NCBI RefSeq assembly: GCF_903933125.1
Contig: NZ_CAIZIZ010000383.1
Span: 1-41,911 of the forward strand
Length of the DNA: 41,911 nt
Direction: 5' to 3'
Source of the DNA: an uncultured Lamprocystis sp.
GTDB taxonomy: Bacteria; Pseudomonadota; Gammaproteobacteria; Chromatiales; Chromatiaceae
Position 1 is the first letter of the stretch. Each line of letters starts with the position of its first letter. Position numbers and translations under genes: made by a program. The notes beneath the pieces were generated by a model. It saw only the letters and a list, made by a program, of their open reading frames with translations. It was not told the DNA's origin and made no database searches. Shown here piece after piece: positions 8,577 to 16,865 of the stretch.

Positions 8577-10151
8577 TCATGCCGCCTCGTCTACGGACTC
8601 ACTGTCATCGTCGTCAAGGGCTTGCGAATCGTCATCGTCCTCGTCGTCCTCGTCATCTTCACGAGGCGTCAGCACGATGGCGTTCGAGACCAACTGATGG
8701 AGGCTGACGATCTGGTCCATCTCCATCCCGTAATAGGGCAGGACCTTGGTGAACTGGCTCTTGCAGATGGCGCAGATCGCTGCCATGTGCGTCACGCCCT
8801 TCTCCTGCATGACATTGTTCAGCGCCTCGACGCGCGGTTGCGCACCCTTGACCCGCAACTCCATCAGGTCGTCGGTCAGCAGTCCACCCCCGCCGCCGCA
8901 ACAGAAGGTTCGCTTACGGATCGTATCCTCATCCATGTCGTAAAACTGGTTGCAGACCGCCTTGATGATGGCACGCGGGATATCGAACTGACCGCCGGGC
9001 TGATCACCCATCCGCGAGCCCCGGGCCACATTGCAGGAGTCGTGGTACGTGAGGATCTTGTCATCGTTCTGGGTCTTGTCGAAGGTCAACTTGCCCTGCT
9101 GGATCAGGTCGTAGGTAAACTCGCAGATATGCTGCGGCACCGGATACCGGGAATCCAGGAAGTCCCAGGGACCGGCCAGAGTGTTCAGAAAGCTGTAGGC
9201 GACGCGCCAGGCATGACCGCATTCGCCGAAGATGATGCGCTTGACCTTGAGCCGGATGGCCTCTTCGCGAATCCGCAGCGAGATCCGCCGCATGTTCTCA
9301 TAGGAGCCGATGAACATGCCGAAGTTAGCCGCTTCCGAAGCATAGGAACTGAGCGTCCAGGAGACACCGGCCTCGTGAAAGACCTTGCCGTAGCCGATCA
9401 GACCATCCACATGCGGTTCGGCAAAGAAGTCCGCGGAGGGCGTAACCAGCAGGATGTCCGCACCCACCTGATCGATGGGATAGCGCACCTTGACGCCGGT
9501 TTCGTCGTAGACGTCCTCTTCCAACCCCTCCAGCGTGTCCCGCAGGGCCGGACCCGGAAGACCCAGGTTGTTGCCGATCGTATAGACCTTGCCGATGATC
9601 TCGTTACAGTACTTCTGGCCAACCCCGATACTGTCCATGATCTCCCGCGCGGCCATGGAGATCTCAGCAGTATCGATGCCGTACGGACAGAAGACGGAGC
9701 ACCGGCGACATTGGGAGCACTGGTGAAAGTAACTGTACCAGTCGTCCAACACTTCCTTGGTGAAGTCAGTCGCGCCCACCAGCTTGGGAGCGATCCGGCC
9801 CGCGAGGGTGAAATAGCGCCGATAGACCCCGCGCATCAGGTCCTGACGCCCGACCGGCATGTTCTTCGGGTCCTTGGTGCCCAGGAAATAGTGGCACTTA
9901 TCCGTGCAGGCGCCACATTTGACACAGGAGTCCATGTAGACGCGCAGCGAGCGGTACTTGCCAAGCAACTCGCCCATCTTCGCGATCGCCTGCGCCTGCC
10001 AGTCGTCCGCCAACTCACCGGGAAAGCCCAGCGGGGCCTGGAATTCCGGTTTGGCTACAAAGGGCGCGCTGTGAGCCATGGTACCAGGCGTCACCGCCGG
10101 TACCTGCGGGTACTGCCGCAGCGCAGGGACTACAAAAGTGGCCTTAGCCAT
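8577..10151 (-). CDS. dsrK: DsrK, HdrD-like catalytic subunit of DsrMKJOP
   Basis: A 524-residue cytoplasmic iron-sulfur protein. Two ferredoxin-type cysteine groups come first (CVKCGACTDKCH and CSQCRRCSVFCPYG). Two CCG-domain regions like those of heterodisulfide reductase follow (GECGHAW with YHDSCNVARG; FCCGGGGG with ICAICKSQF), which hold the special [4Fe-4S] cluster thought to act on the DsrC disulfide/trisulfide. The last 28 residues form a strongly acidic Asp/Glu tail. GAGG lies seven bases before the ATG. It lies between dsrM (83 bp) and dsrL (99 bp). Confidence 0.95.
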   Translation of the reverse strand: MAKATFVVPALRQYPQVPAVTPGTMAHSAPFVAKPEFQAPLGFPGELADDWQAQAIAKMGELLGKYRSLRVYMDSCVKCGACTDKCHYFLGTKDPKNMPVGRQDLMRGVYRRYFTLAGRIAPKLVGATDFTKEVLDDWYSYFHQCSQCRRCSVFCPYGIDTAEISMAAREIMDSIGVGQKYCNEIIGKVYTIGNNLGLPGPALRDTLEGLEEDVYDETGVKVRYPIDQVGADILLVTPSADFFAEPHVDGLIGYGKVFHEAGVSWTLSSYASEAANFGMFIGSYENMRRISLRIREEAIRLKVKRIIFGECGHAWRVAYSFLNTLAGPWDFLDSRYPVPQHICEFTYDLIQQGKLTFDKTQNDDKILTYHDSCNVARGSRMGDQPGGQFDIPRAIIKAVCNQFYDMDEDTIRKRTFCCGGGGGLLTDDLMELRVKGAQPRVEALNNVMQEKGVTHMAAICAICKSQFTKVLPYYGMEMDQIVSLHQLVSNAIVLTPREDDEDDEDDDDSQALDDDDSESVDEAA

Positions 10152-10234
10152 GGTTCAACCTCATGTTCGGACGCCTGCGTACCCGGAGACCCTGATCATT
10201 TCACGTGATCACGAAACGCAATCCGCATCGGCCA

Positions 10235-10966
10235 TCACCGCTGTTCGAGCCGCGCCGCCCAAGGGGCCAGGTGCCGACGCTCCCGCGGGTTGTCGACCTG
10301 ATTGCGGGTCGGGCTGAAGAAGAGCCCGGGCGCATGCAGCAACTTGCTGAAGGGAAAAATGATCATCAGACCTGCCACCAGGAACAAGTGGAGCAGGAGC
10401 AACGGATCGGCCGGCAAGGGCTGCAGATCGAAGCTGTACAGACCGAGAAAGAAGGCTTTAACGGACACGATATCCGTATGAACCACGAAACTCATCAGGA
10501 TGCCGCTACAACCGATGAGGACCAGCAGCCCGAGTATCAGGTGATCCGAGGGAGAAGAGATGTAGCGCACCCGGTCGACCAGGAAGCGCCGTGCCCAGAG
10601 TCCAGCCAGGCCCAGCACCATGGCAAACCCGGCGTAGATCCCGAACGGCTGAATGAACGCGATCGGTGTCGGGACTGGATCCATGAAATAACGAAGGTGA
10701 CGCAGGGTTACGAGAAACAATCCAAAGTGAAAGATCCAACTGAAGATCCAGGTCCACTTGTTGCCGCGGAACAGGCTCTCGAACAGCACCACCTCACGCG
10801 TCATCCGCAACACGACACCGCTGTTGGTGATCGGCGCCGGTGTCGTCGGTATCTTCAGTGGCGCCGGCGTACGGGCGTACTGCACCACCTTCCAGGTCAG
10901 TCCGGCAACCAGAACCAGCGCCGCAAAATAGAATGCGAAGGCGTATAAACCCGTCAGAAACGACAT
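10235..10966 (-). CDS. dsrM: DsrM, NarI-like cytochrome b membrane subunit
   Basis: A 243-residue membrane protein with five or six hydrophobic helices, beginning MSFLTGLYAFAFYFAALVLV. It resembles the gamma subunit of respiratory nitrate reductase (NarI), and histidines within helices (for example in IFHFGLF and LLLHLFLV) fit diheme b coordination. With DsrK it makes the membrane-cytoplasm part of DsrMKJOP, which exchanges electrons between DsrC and quinone. A 228-bp gap with hairpins separates it from dsrC, the largest gap inside the operon. Confidence 0.93.
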   Translation of the reverse strand: MSFLTGLYAFAFYFAALVLVAGLTWKVVQYARTPAPLKIPTTPAPITNSGVVLRMTREVVLFESLFRGNKWTWIFSWIFHFGLFLVTLRHLRYFMDPVPTPIAFIQPFGIYAGFAMVLGLAGLWARRFLVDRVRYISSPSDHLILGLLVLIGCSGILMSFVVHTDIVSVKAFFLGLYSFDLQPLPADPLLLLHLFLVAGLMIIFPFSKLLHAPGLFFSPTRNQVDNPRERRHLAPWAARLEQR

Positions 10967-11152
10967 GTTTCCGCTACCTTAAGTGAATCCGGTCGAAAAC
11001 CGGGGGCGCCGACCGCTGACCCCGAACGGAGCGATCAGCGATCAGCTTGACCGGCGCCGCGCTGCTGCCTGGCGAGCCCCGGGGGTCTCGACGCAGACTG
11101 TAGAAACGCTCGCAAGTCCTCGTTATTTTATCGTCGGACGAGCGACATCAAA

Positions 11153-11169
11153 CCGCCCTCGCGAGGCGG
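11153..11169 (-). terminator. hairpin after dsrC, weak terminator or 3' stabiliser
   Basis: A GC-rich stem (CCGCC/GGCGG around CTCGCGA) starts 26 bases after the dsrC stop and is followed on the minus strand by TTTGATG. The T-run is short, so partial termination or 3' end protection of a dsrC-rich transcript is more likely than a full stop, since dsrM and the rest follow in the same direction. Confidence 0.4.
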
Positions 11170-11194
11170 AGAGCGCCACCCGCAGTCACTCGGT

Positions 11195-11533
11195 TCAGAC
11201 GCAGCCGGTCGGCTTCGGGAGCCCGGCAAAACGGCAGGCCTGCTTGGCCGGCCCGTAGGGGAACAGGCTGTAGAGGTACTTGCTGTTGCCCTTGTCCTTG
11301 CCCATCTTCTTGCCGACCGCCTTGGTCAGGACGCGCACCGCCGGTGCGATCTGATACTCTTCGTAATACTCACGCAGGAACTTGATGATATCCCAGTGCT
11401 CGTCGGTGAGTTCAATGTTGTCCTGCTTCGACATGACCTCGGCAACGCCGGGCTCCCAGTCGTTCAGGTTGGCGAGATAACCCTCTTCGTCGACGGCGAT
11501 CTGTTTGCCATTGACGTCAATTGTGTCGGCCAT
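11195..11533 (-). CDS. dsrC: DsrC, sulfur carrier with two redox cysteines
   Basis: A 112-residue protein matching the DsrC/TusE family over its whole length. The flexible C-terminal arm carries both conserved cysteines at positions 100 and 111 (KQACRFAGLPKPTGCV), the same numbers as in A. vinosum. The arm inserts into DsrAB and carries the sulfane sulfur received from DsrEFH. A GGAGA motif lies seven bases before the ATG. It lies 37 bp after dsrH. A paralogue lacking both cysteines is encoded at 17696-18034. Confidence 0.97.
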   Translation of the reverse strand: MADTIDVNGKQIAVDEEGYLANLNDWEPGVAEVMSKQDNIELTDEHWDIIKFLREYYEEYQIAPAVRVLTKAVGKKMGKDKGNSKYLYSLFPYGPAKQACRFAGLPKPTGCV

Positions 11534-11570
11534 TGCGATTCTCCAGACAGTTTTTTAAGTTGGAATAAAA

Positions 11571-11879
11571 CTACAGCCAGGCCTGAACCTTGGCGTTCTC
11601 CGCGGCAAGATCCACAAAACCCGCGTAGTCCACGACGCTGATCCCGTTGATCAGGCGCCCCTCGGCAAAGCCCCGCGCCTTCAGGTCCGGGCCGAGGACA
11701 TAGATCTTAACCCTGTTGAGGGCATCTTTGACCTGATCCTCGGCGCTCGTGCCGGTCAGGGCCGCATAGACGCCGTCCTCGATCAGCAACACGGCGGCGC
11801 CCGGCTGGGCAAACTTCAAGCAGGAATCCAGTGAGGTCCGCTCGAACGGGGACTTGTTGACAGTGTGCAGGATACTCAT
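11571..11879 (-). CDS. dsrH: DsrH, sulfurtransferase subunit (TusB-like)
   Basis: A 102-residue subunit of the DsrE2F2H2 hexamer, homologous to TusB. Cys20 (SLDSCLKF) matches the conserved cysteine of DsrH, although transfer itself is mainly attributed to DsrE. The end KVQAWL is typical of the family. An AGGGGAA motif precedes the ATG. It starts 11 bp after dsrF, consistent with coupled synthesis of the three subunits. Confidence 0.94.
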   Translation of the reverse strand: MSILHTVNKSPFERTSLDSCLKFAQPGAAVLLIEDGVYAALTGTSAEDQVKDALNRVKIYVLGPDLKARGFAEGRLINGISVVDYAGFVDLAAENAKVQAWL

Positions 11880-11890
11880 GGCATTCCCCT

Positions 11891-12301
11891 TTAGAAGCTG
11901 AAGACCACGTCGGACGCATCCATCAGCTCGCGGACACGGGCCGAATCGATCACCTCGACGATGTTCTCCACCTCTTCCTCGGTGTCGAAATCTTCCCAGG
12001 CGATCTGTACCAGATCGTCCTGCGTCAAACCGCGGGCCGCGAGCGAATCGCGATCAACGTAGACATTCTTGACCTCGTAGTCACCCAAGGTACGGAAAGT
12101 CGGCGAGAAATTCTTCATCCCGATGCCGCTGGTGTCCTGACCCTTGGTGAGTTGGTAAACGCCGTCATCCAGGAAGAGGACGCTCACTTCCTGATCGAAG
12201 GCCGCGCCGATCAGGATCACCTCCAGGGCCTCCCAGGCGTAGATGGTGCCATACGGGGCTTTGCGGTTCAGGTACAGGAATTTCTTCACGATTTCGGACA
12301 T
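11891..12301 (-). CDS. dsrF: DsrF, sulfurtransferase subunit (TusC-like)
   Basis: A 136-residue subunit of DsrEFH, homologous to TusC, beginning MSEIVKKFLYLNRKAPYGT. It contains no cysteine, as expected for a subunit that builds the hexamer and does not carry sulfur. The start at 12301 lies 13 bp after dsrE; an open frame extending upstream of it is only a shadow of dsrE. The C-terminal half is unusually acidic (DFDTEEEVENIVEVID). Confidence 0.94.
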   Translation of the reverse strand: MSEIVKKFLYLNRKAPYGTIYAWEALEVILIGAAFDQEVSVLFLDDGVYQLTKGQDTSGIGMKNFSPTFRTLGDYEVKNVYVDRDSLAARGLTQDDLVQIAWEDFDTEEEVENIVEVIDSARVRELMDASDVVFSF

Positions 12302-12314
12302 GACTGAGCCCCTG

Positions 12315-12707
12315 TTAGTCGCCGAATACAACGAGGCGATCGGACTGGATCGCCGCCTCGACCAACTGCCCCAGACCGGAGATCCGGAACCGGGGGTGGA
12401 TATTGGTGGCGTCCTTGCCGTTGCGTGTCGCCTCGCCCTCGTCGACGATCCCGCGGCGCTGCGCCGCGGCCACGCACACCACCATATCGAGGTTGTAGCG
12501 CTCGGCAAGCTCAGCCCACCGGTTGACGATGTGGCGGTCGTCCTGGGGCGGCGTGGTCAGCCGCGTCGCGTTGTTCACGCCGTCGTGGTAGAAAAAAACG
12601 CGGAAAATCTCATGCCCCTTCTCCAACGCCGCCTTGGCGAACAGGTAGGCGGTATCCGCCGCCTGATGTTGGTAGGGTCCCTCGTTGATCTGAAGTGCAA
12701 ACTTCAT
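12315..12707 (-). CDS. dsrE: DsrE, active sulfurtransferase subunit (TusD-like)
   Basis: A 130-residue protein homologous to TusD. Cys78 (NLDMVVCVAAAQRRGI) falls at the same number as the essential sulfur-binding cysteine of A. vinosum DsrE. It passes sulfane sulfur to DsrC within the DsrEFH hexamer. The start at 12707 (MKFALQINEGPYQHQ) follows GAGGGCGAT and gives the family length; an in-frame start further upstream would add 13 unrelated residues. A 130-bp gap with a hairpin separates it from dsrB. Confidence 0.95.
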   Translation of the reverse strand: MKFALQINEGPYQHQAADTAYLFAKAALEKGHEIFRVFFYHDGVNNATRLTTPPQDDRHIVNRWAELAERYNLDMVVCVAAAQRRGIVDEGEATRNGKDATNIHPRFRISGLGQLVEAAIQSDRLVVFGD

Positions 12708-12773
12708 ATCGCCCTCGAATAGCAGTGCCGAAAGAGGATCGCACACGGCCGCCCCGGATCAGGTCCACCGCGA

Positions 12774-12797
12774 CTGCCGTCCGGACAGGACCGGCAG
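12774..12797. other. hairpin in the dsrB-dsrE gap
   Basis: CTGCCGTCC pairs with GGACCGGCAG (one bulged base) around a five-base loop in the 130-bp space between dsrB and dsrE. No T-run follows in the direction of transcription, so a role in RNA processing or stability is the simplest reading. Confidence 0.4.
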
Positions 12798-12837
12798 GTC
12801 GGTGACACACGGCTCCGGGGCCCCCGCGCCCCCGACC

Positions 12838-13908
12838 TTAGAAGCGGATGTAAGACGAACTGTTGAAGCTCGCACGCGCACCGCGCCAGGTATCGATGTG
12901 ATACTTGGTGAACGGCAGCTCGACCTCTTCAAAGAAGCGTGGCCAGCCGATCCGCTCGATCCACTCGTTGATGCGCTCCCAATCCCGGGCGCCTTCCTTG
13001 TACGCCTTGAGGATGCGCTTGACGATAGCGGTCGCCTCAGGCCAGCGCGGCGGGTTGTTGGGGATACCGGCGGCGACCAGCTTCTGGAAGGTCGGCTTGC
13101 CGCGGGCGTTGGAGTGATTGCCGCCAACCCAGATCGCCAGCTTGGAGTGCTCGGCGTCATTGATCTGCATGGGCGGGCACGGTGGGTAGCAGGCACCGCA
13201 ACAGATGCACTTGCGCTCGTCGACCTCAAGGGACGGCTTGCCGTTGACCATGGCCGGGCGGATAGCGGCGACCGGACAGCGCGCCACGACGGTCGGACGC
13301 TCACAGACGTTCGCTACCAGATCGTGGTTGATCTTGGGCGGCTTGGTATGCTGGATATTGATCGCGATATCGCCCTGGCCGCCGCAATTGATCTGGCAGC
13401 AAGACGTCGTGATATGCACCCGATTCGGCATATTCGCATTGCGAAATTCGTCGATCAGCTCGTCCATCATGGATTTCACCACGCCCGAGGCATCAGTGCC
13501 GGGAATATCGCAGTGGAGCCAGCCCTGGGTGTGAGAGATCATGGCCACCGAGTTCTGGGTGCCGCCGACCACAAAACCCGCCCCTTCCAGCGCCGCGATC
13601 AGCGGGTCGACCTTGGTCTGATCCTTGACCAGAAATTCGATATTCGAGCGCAGGGTGAAATGCACGAATCCGTCGGCGAACTGATCACCGATATCGCACA
13701 GCTTGCGCAGCGTGAAAACGTCCAGGATCCGCTGGGTACCCGCCTTGACGGTCCAAATCTCATCGCCGCTGTAGGCCACGTGACGCAGCACGCCCGCCCG
13801 CGGATGTTCGTGATACTTCCACTGCCCGAAATTCTTGCGCATCACGGGGTGCAGGTACTGCCAAGGGTCTGGGCAGCCGGATTCGATCGGCTCACGCGTG
13901 TCTGCCAT
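12838..13908 (-). CDS. dsrB: reverse dissimilatory sulfite reductase beta subunit
   Basis: A 356-residue subunit of the cytoplasmic DsrA2B2 enzyme, which in this organism type works in the oxidative direction and releases sulfite from DsrC-bound sulfur. The siroheme/[4Fe-4S] cysteines lie in TTSCCQINCGG, and a ferredoxin insert shows CICCGACYPPCPP. The start at 13908 (MADTREPIE) is supported by GGAGGGAAGG just upstream; an in-frame GTG/ATG six codons earlier has no such signal. It lies 94 bp after dsrA. Confidence 0.96.
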   Translation of the reverse strand: MADTREPIESGCPDPWQYLHPVMRKNFGQWKYHEHPRAGVLRHVAYSGDEIWTVKAGTQRILDVFTLRKLCDIGDQFADGFVHFTLRSNIEFLVKDQTKVDPLIAALEGAGFVVGGTQNSVAMISHTQGWLHCDIPGTDASGVVKSMMDELIDEFRNANMPNRVHITTSCCQINCGGQGDIAINIQHTKPPKINHDLVANVCERPTVVARCPVAAIRPAMVNGKPSLEVDERKCICCGACYPPCPPMQINDAEHSKLAIWVGGNHSNARGKPTFQKLVAAGIPNNPPRWPEATAIVKRILKAYKEGARDWERINEWIERIGWPRFFEEVELPFTKYHIDTWRGARASFNSSSYIRF

Positions 13909-14002
13909 CGCCTTCCCTCCAGTCAATTATCAGAGTGTGTCGTATTTGAAATCGGGTGCCGGAGCGAGCGTAAGCCCGGCATCACAGCGTTGATCGAGAA
14001 AC

Positions 14003-15256
14003 TCAGCGCCCGGCCTCGGCCTGACGTTCGAACCAGTTTTCCGCGGCCTCGTCCCAACCGTCCAGGCGGATGTAGGAACTCTGACGGGGATGGCTCAGCA
14101 TGTTCGGGTCCGGGTCGACACCAATGCCGTCGAGGAAGTTGGCCAACCCGATGCGCTCGATCATTTCACCGCAGCGCTCGTGTTCCAGCCCGTTCTCGGC
14201 CCAGAAATCGATGATGGTCTCGGCGAGCTCCACCAGGGATTCGTAGTCTTCCTCGGTATCAAGCTTCTTGAACGGCACCAGCACCGTGCCCATCAGGTCA
14301 CCGATCTTGAGGGTGCGCTTACCGCCGATCAGAATGGTGACACCCTTATCGTCGCCGGGGTGCAGCGCCTTGGGCATGACGTTCAGACAGTGCATGCAGC
14401 GCACGCAGTCGCGGTTGTTGACGTTCAGGGTATCGTCATCGTTGAGCGACAACGCCTGCGTCGGACAACGGGTGATGACGTTGTCCACATAGTACTGACG
14501 GCCCTTGTCGGCAATGTAGTTCTTCACCTCGGCCTGGTCGACCTTCATGTCGTCGCGCCAGGTGCCAAGCACGGCGAAGTCGGCGCGCTCGATGGCGTTC
14601 TGACAATCGTTGGCGCAGCCGGAGACCTTGAACTTGAACTTGTAAGGGAGCGCCGGACGGTGCACGTCGTCAACGAAGTTGTTCACCAGCATCCGATGGG
14701 CCTTGATCTCATTGGTGCAGGACATCTCGCAACGCGCCGCGCCGACGCAGGACATCGCCGTGCGCACGCAGGGGCCCGCGCCACCGAGGTCCCATCCGTA
14801 TTCGTTGATCTCATCGAAGAAATGCTGGGTGTTGGCAGTGTCGGTGCCGATGAACATGATGTTGCCGGTCTGACCATGGAAGGTGATCAAGCCGGACCCA
14901 TATTTTTCCCAACTGTCGGCCAGTTGGCGCAGCATGGCGGTGGAGTAGTGGTTGCCCGCCGGCGGCTGCACACGCAAGGTATGAAATTCCTTGGATTCAG
15001 GGAACGCCTTACCGACCTCGGAGAAGCGCGGGATGATACCGCCGCCATACCCTAAGACCGACACAGTCCCGCCCTTCCAGTAGCCCTTGCGCGTCTCGTA
15101 GGAGTGCTCCAACTGCCCGAGCAGGCTGTTGGTCATCTTATTGATGCGTTCATCCGGGTGCTGGTCGCGCAGACGCTTGATACCAGAGATGAAACTTGGC
15201 CAGGGGCCGGTCTCCAGTTGATCGAGCATCGGGGTGCTGTATTTATCGATCGCCAT
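14003..15256 (-). CDS. dsrA: reverse dissimilatory sulfite reductase alpha subunit
   Basis: A 417-residue subunit and the first gene of the operon. The siroheme-[4Fe-4S] motifs are C-x5-C (CVGAARC) and C-x3-C (CANDC), about 55 residues apart. The ferredoxin insert shows CVRCMHCLNVMP together with an upstream RCPTQAL. It forms the catalytic A2B2 enzyme with DsrB. Together with dsrL and dsrEFH it marks the oxidative (sulfur-oxidizing) Dsr type. A GGAGAG motif lies before the ATG. The operon is read away from the divergent cluster that starts at 15849. Confidence 0.97.
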   Translation of the reverse strand: MAIDKYSTPMLDQLETGPWPSFISGIKRLRDQHPDERINKMTNSLLGQLEHSYETRKGYWKGGTVSVLGYGGGIIPRFSEVGKAFPESKEFHTLRVQPPAGNHYSTAMLRQLADSWEKYGSGLITFHGQTGNIMFIGTDTANTQHFFDEINEYGWDLGGAGPCVRTAMSCVGAARCEMSCTNEIKAHRMLVNNFVDDVHRPALPYKFKFKVSGCANDCQNAIERADFAVLGTWRDDMKVDQAEVKNYIADKGRQYYVDNVITRCPTQALSLNDDDTLNVNNRDCVRCMHCLNVMPKALHPGDDKGVTILIGGKRTLKIGDLMGTVLVPFKKLDTEEDYESLVELAETIIDFWAENGLEHERCGEMIERIGLANFLDGIGVDPDPNMLSHPRQSSYIRLDGWDEAAENWFERQAEAGR

Positions 15257-15577
15257 TGCACTGTCTCTCCGATCTGGTAGCTTGCGAAAAAGAATCCGAT
15301 CGCAATGCGCACACCCGAGCGCGGCAGCGGGCCGTTACGGGGCGCTACATCGTTGCGAATCTAAAGACGGTGGGATCGGCGATCATTCGTATTTTCGCGT
15401 GCCGAAATCCCCAGCGTCAGGCGCTACTTTAAAGGCTGGTCCGGGGCGCTCCCATCCCTCGGTGGGGAGGGCGATACCGCTCCGATCTACCCCTTTCGGG
15501 ATATTGACCGACCTGGTGCCGCTGCGGATGTCCTCCAGCATGTCGCGGCGCGTGCGCGTCTTTCGATGACCGGTTGG

Positions 15578-15606
15578 ATGTTACCGATGGGCGGCCAGTC
15601 AGTCAA
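15578..15606 (-). promoter_or_regulatory. candidate dsr operon promoter
   Basis: On the minus strand TTGACT (15606-15601, five of six to the -35 consensus) is followed after 17 bases by TAACAT (15583-15578, four of six to the -10 consensus). This would give a leader of about 315 bases before dsrA. A TATAAT also occurs on the minus strand at 15639-15634, but it lacks a good -35. Consensus matching only; not proof. Confidence 0.3.
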
Positions 15607-15612
15607 CGGTTA

Positions 15613-15641
15613 CTAATATTAGCACATCCTAATATTATAGT
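15613..15641. promoter_or_regulatory. paired AT-rich palindromes, candidate operator, with plus-strand -10
   Basis: CTAATATTAG (15613-15622) is a perfect 10-bp palindrome. CTAATATTA recurs at 15629-15637, 16 bp further on, so the two would lie on roughly the same side of the helix after 1.5 turns or act as a pair. They lie directly upstream of the candidate dsr -35. They also overlap where the -35 would be for a plus-strand TATAGT (15636-15641) that could serve the 15849 gene. This arrangement suggests a shared regulator site. Confidence 0.4.
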
Positions 15642-15848
15642 GCATCCCGCCGTGCGGACCGCCTGTCCCGGCCGCGCCGCGGCCGACGCGCCCCGTTGAC
15701 AACGTGCGCGGCGACAGGCAGCAATGCCAAACAACGTCTGCCCGCCACTGGCGGACGGTGGTGTGGGACAGGCCGCCCGCTTGCATTTCCGCGGAACGAT
15801 CTTCACGTTCGCCCCAGACAAAGGCATTCAGGGCGGTCTCATCGAACC

Positions 15849-16040
15849 ATGCTCAAGCTCAGCGACATTCTCGTGACCCACCAAGAAGTGGAGTCTTTCG
15901 GCGAACTCATCCCGCTGGTTCAGGACGTCGCCCGCGGCGGGGAGCGTTTTTTCCGGATGGACGTGAAACCACCCTACCCGGATACGCCGGACAATTGGGA
16001 AGATCGTCTGGAAGCCGCTTTCAGCGGTCTGATCCGCTAA
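15849..16040 (+). CDS. small conserved-looking protein of unknown function
   Basis: A 63-residue protein with no recognised family, no signal peptide and no cysteine. It begins MLKLSDILVTHQEVESFGEL and holds a hydrophilic middle with FFRMDVKPPYPDTPDNW before a short helical end. Codon use and composition become protein-like from this ATG; the open frame extends upstream, but that part is Arg/Gly-rich shadow sequence. The ribosome binding site is weak. It is followed after 7 bp by the next gene, so the two are probably one unit. It is read divergently from dsrA, which suggests a link with sulfur oxidation. Confidence 0.6.
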   Translation: MLKLSDILVTHQEVESFGELIPLVQDVARGGERFFRMDVKPPYPDTPDNWEDRLEAAFSGLIR

Positions 16041-16047
16041 GTCCGTG

Positions 16048-16779
16048 ATGCCTAATCCTATGATCAACCCTCTCGACCTGCTGACGGTCAGCTTGACCAA
16101 TCCGACCGTCGATCCCCAGCTTGACCAGAGCGAACGCGCGGCCCTGGAATCCCATCTTGACGCGCTCCGGGAGCGTCTTCGCGAGCTTGAACGACGTGAC
16201 GGAGCGGCAAAGGCGGTCGCCGACACCCGGCTGCAGGTCGCACGTACCCTGGTCGGATTGGGGCGTGGGGAAGCGGCTTGGCCACTCGCCCGCACGGCAT
16301 TCGATCGCTTCCTTGAGGCTGACGACTTTGAATCCGCGGCCGACGCCTGCGACGTGTTGTTCCAAGCCGAACAACCCGCATCGATCTGCGCTTTGGGCCA
16401 GGGCATCTGGCTGGCGGTCACCTGCCCCATCGATCCGGAACTCACCATTGAGTTGCTGGCGCATGTCATCGACGAGACCCCGGACGACGCCGACGGGGCC
16501 GCGGTGGCGGCGACCACCGCCCTGTTCCTGGCGGACGTGCGTGCCGAGGGCAAACATCGCGACGACCTGATGTTCTTCACGACGCAATTGCTCGGTGCCG
16601 TGGCGCGGCGACATAGCGGGGTGGAATCACCCGCGCAACTCGACGCCTGGATGGAACGGCTTGACCTGACCCAGCCGGAGCACTTCCTGGTGCGCTTACG
16701 CAGTGTCGTCGATTGCCTGGTGCAGGGGGACTGGTGGTTCGATCGCGAAGCATTGCAGGAGCGCCTACCCTTCGGCTGA
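16048..16779 (+). CDS. helical protein of unknown function in dsr-linked cluster
   Basis: A 243-residue soluble protein. Residues 25-60 are rich in Glu, Arg and Leu and could form a coiled coil. The rest looks like paired helices of a TPR-like solenoid (for example ARTAFDRFLEADDFESAADA), so a scaffold or binding role is possible. I do not recognise a family. A GTG three bases upstream and an ATG at 16060 are alternative starts. It sits 7 bp after the 63-residue gene and 86 bp before the Cas6-family gene. It has no catalytic motif, signal peptide or membrane segment. Confidence 0.7.
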   Translation: MPNPMINPLDLLTVSLTNPTVDPQLDQSERAALESHLDALRERLRELERRDGAAKAVADTRLQVARTLVGLGRGEAAWPLARTAFDRFLEADDFESAADACDVLFQAEQPASICALGQGIWLAVTCPIDPELTIELLAHVIDETPDDADGAAVAATTALFLADVRAEGKHRDDLMFFTTQLLGAVARRHSGVESPAQLDAWMERLDLTQPEHFLVRLRSVVDCLVQGDWWFDREALQERLPFG

Positions 16780-16865
16780 GCGCTCCTGCCCGCCCCCAAC
16801 GACGCGCCCGGCCCCGGGACATTCATTTGGAGGAGGCTTGTCATCACCCCGTCACGAGCATCTGT

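Larger units (their letters stand above)
15257..15848. other. divergent control region between dsrA and the cas6-like cluster
   Basis: 592 bp with no convincing gene, lying between divergently read units. It holds an AT-rich island at about 15611-15640 in otherwise GC-rich DNA, two related palindromes, promoter-like hexamers on both strands (annotated separately), and a very GC-rich inverted repeat at 15669-15685. The 5' leaders implied for both sides are long, about 200-320 bases. Confidence 0.6.

Noticed and set aside
8556-10208. Long open frame (550 codons) on the plus strand opposite dsrK
   Set aside because: It is exactly antisense to the well-supported dsrK gene, is His/Asp/Arg-rich without motifs, and long antisense frames are common in GC-rich DNA.
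15603-15827. Small minus-strand gene upstream of dsrA
   Set aside because: A 74-codon frame here has Ala/Arg/Cys-rich composition and overlaps the candidate control sites; no coding evidence.
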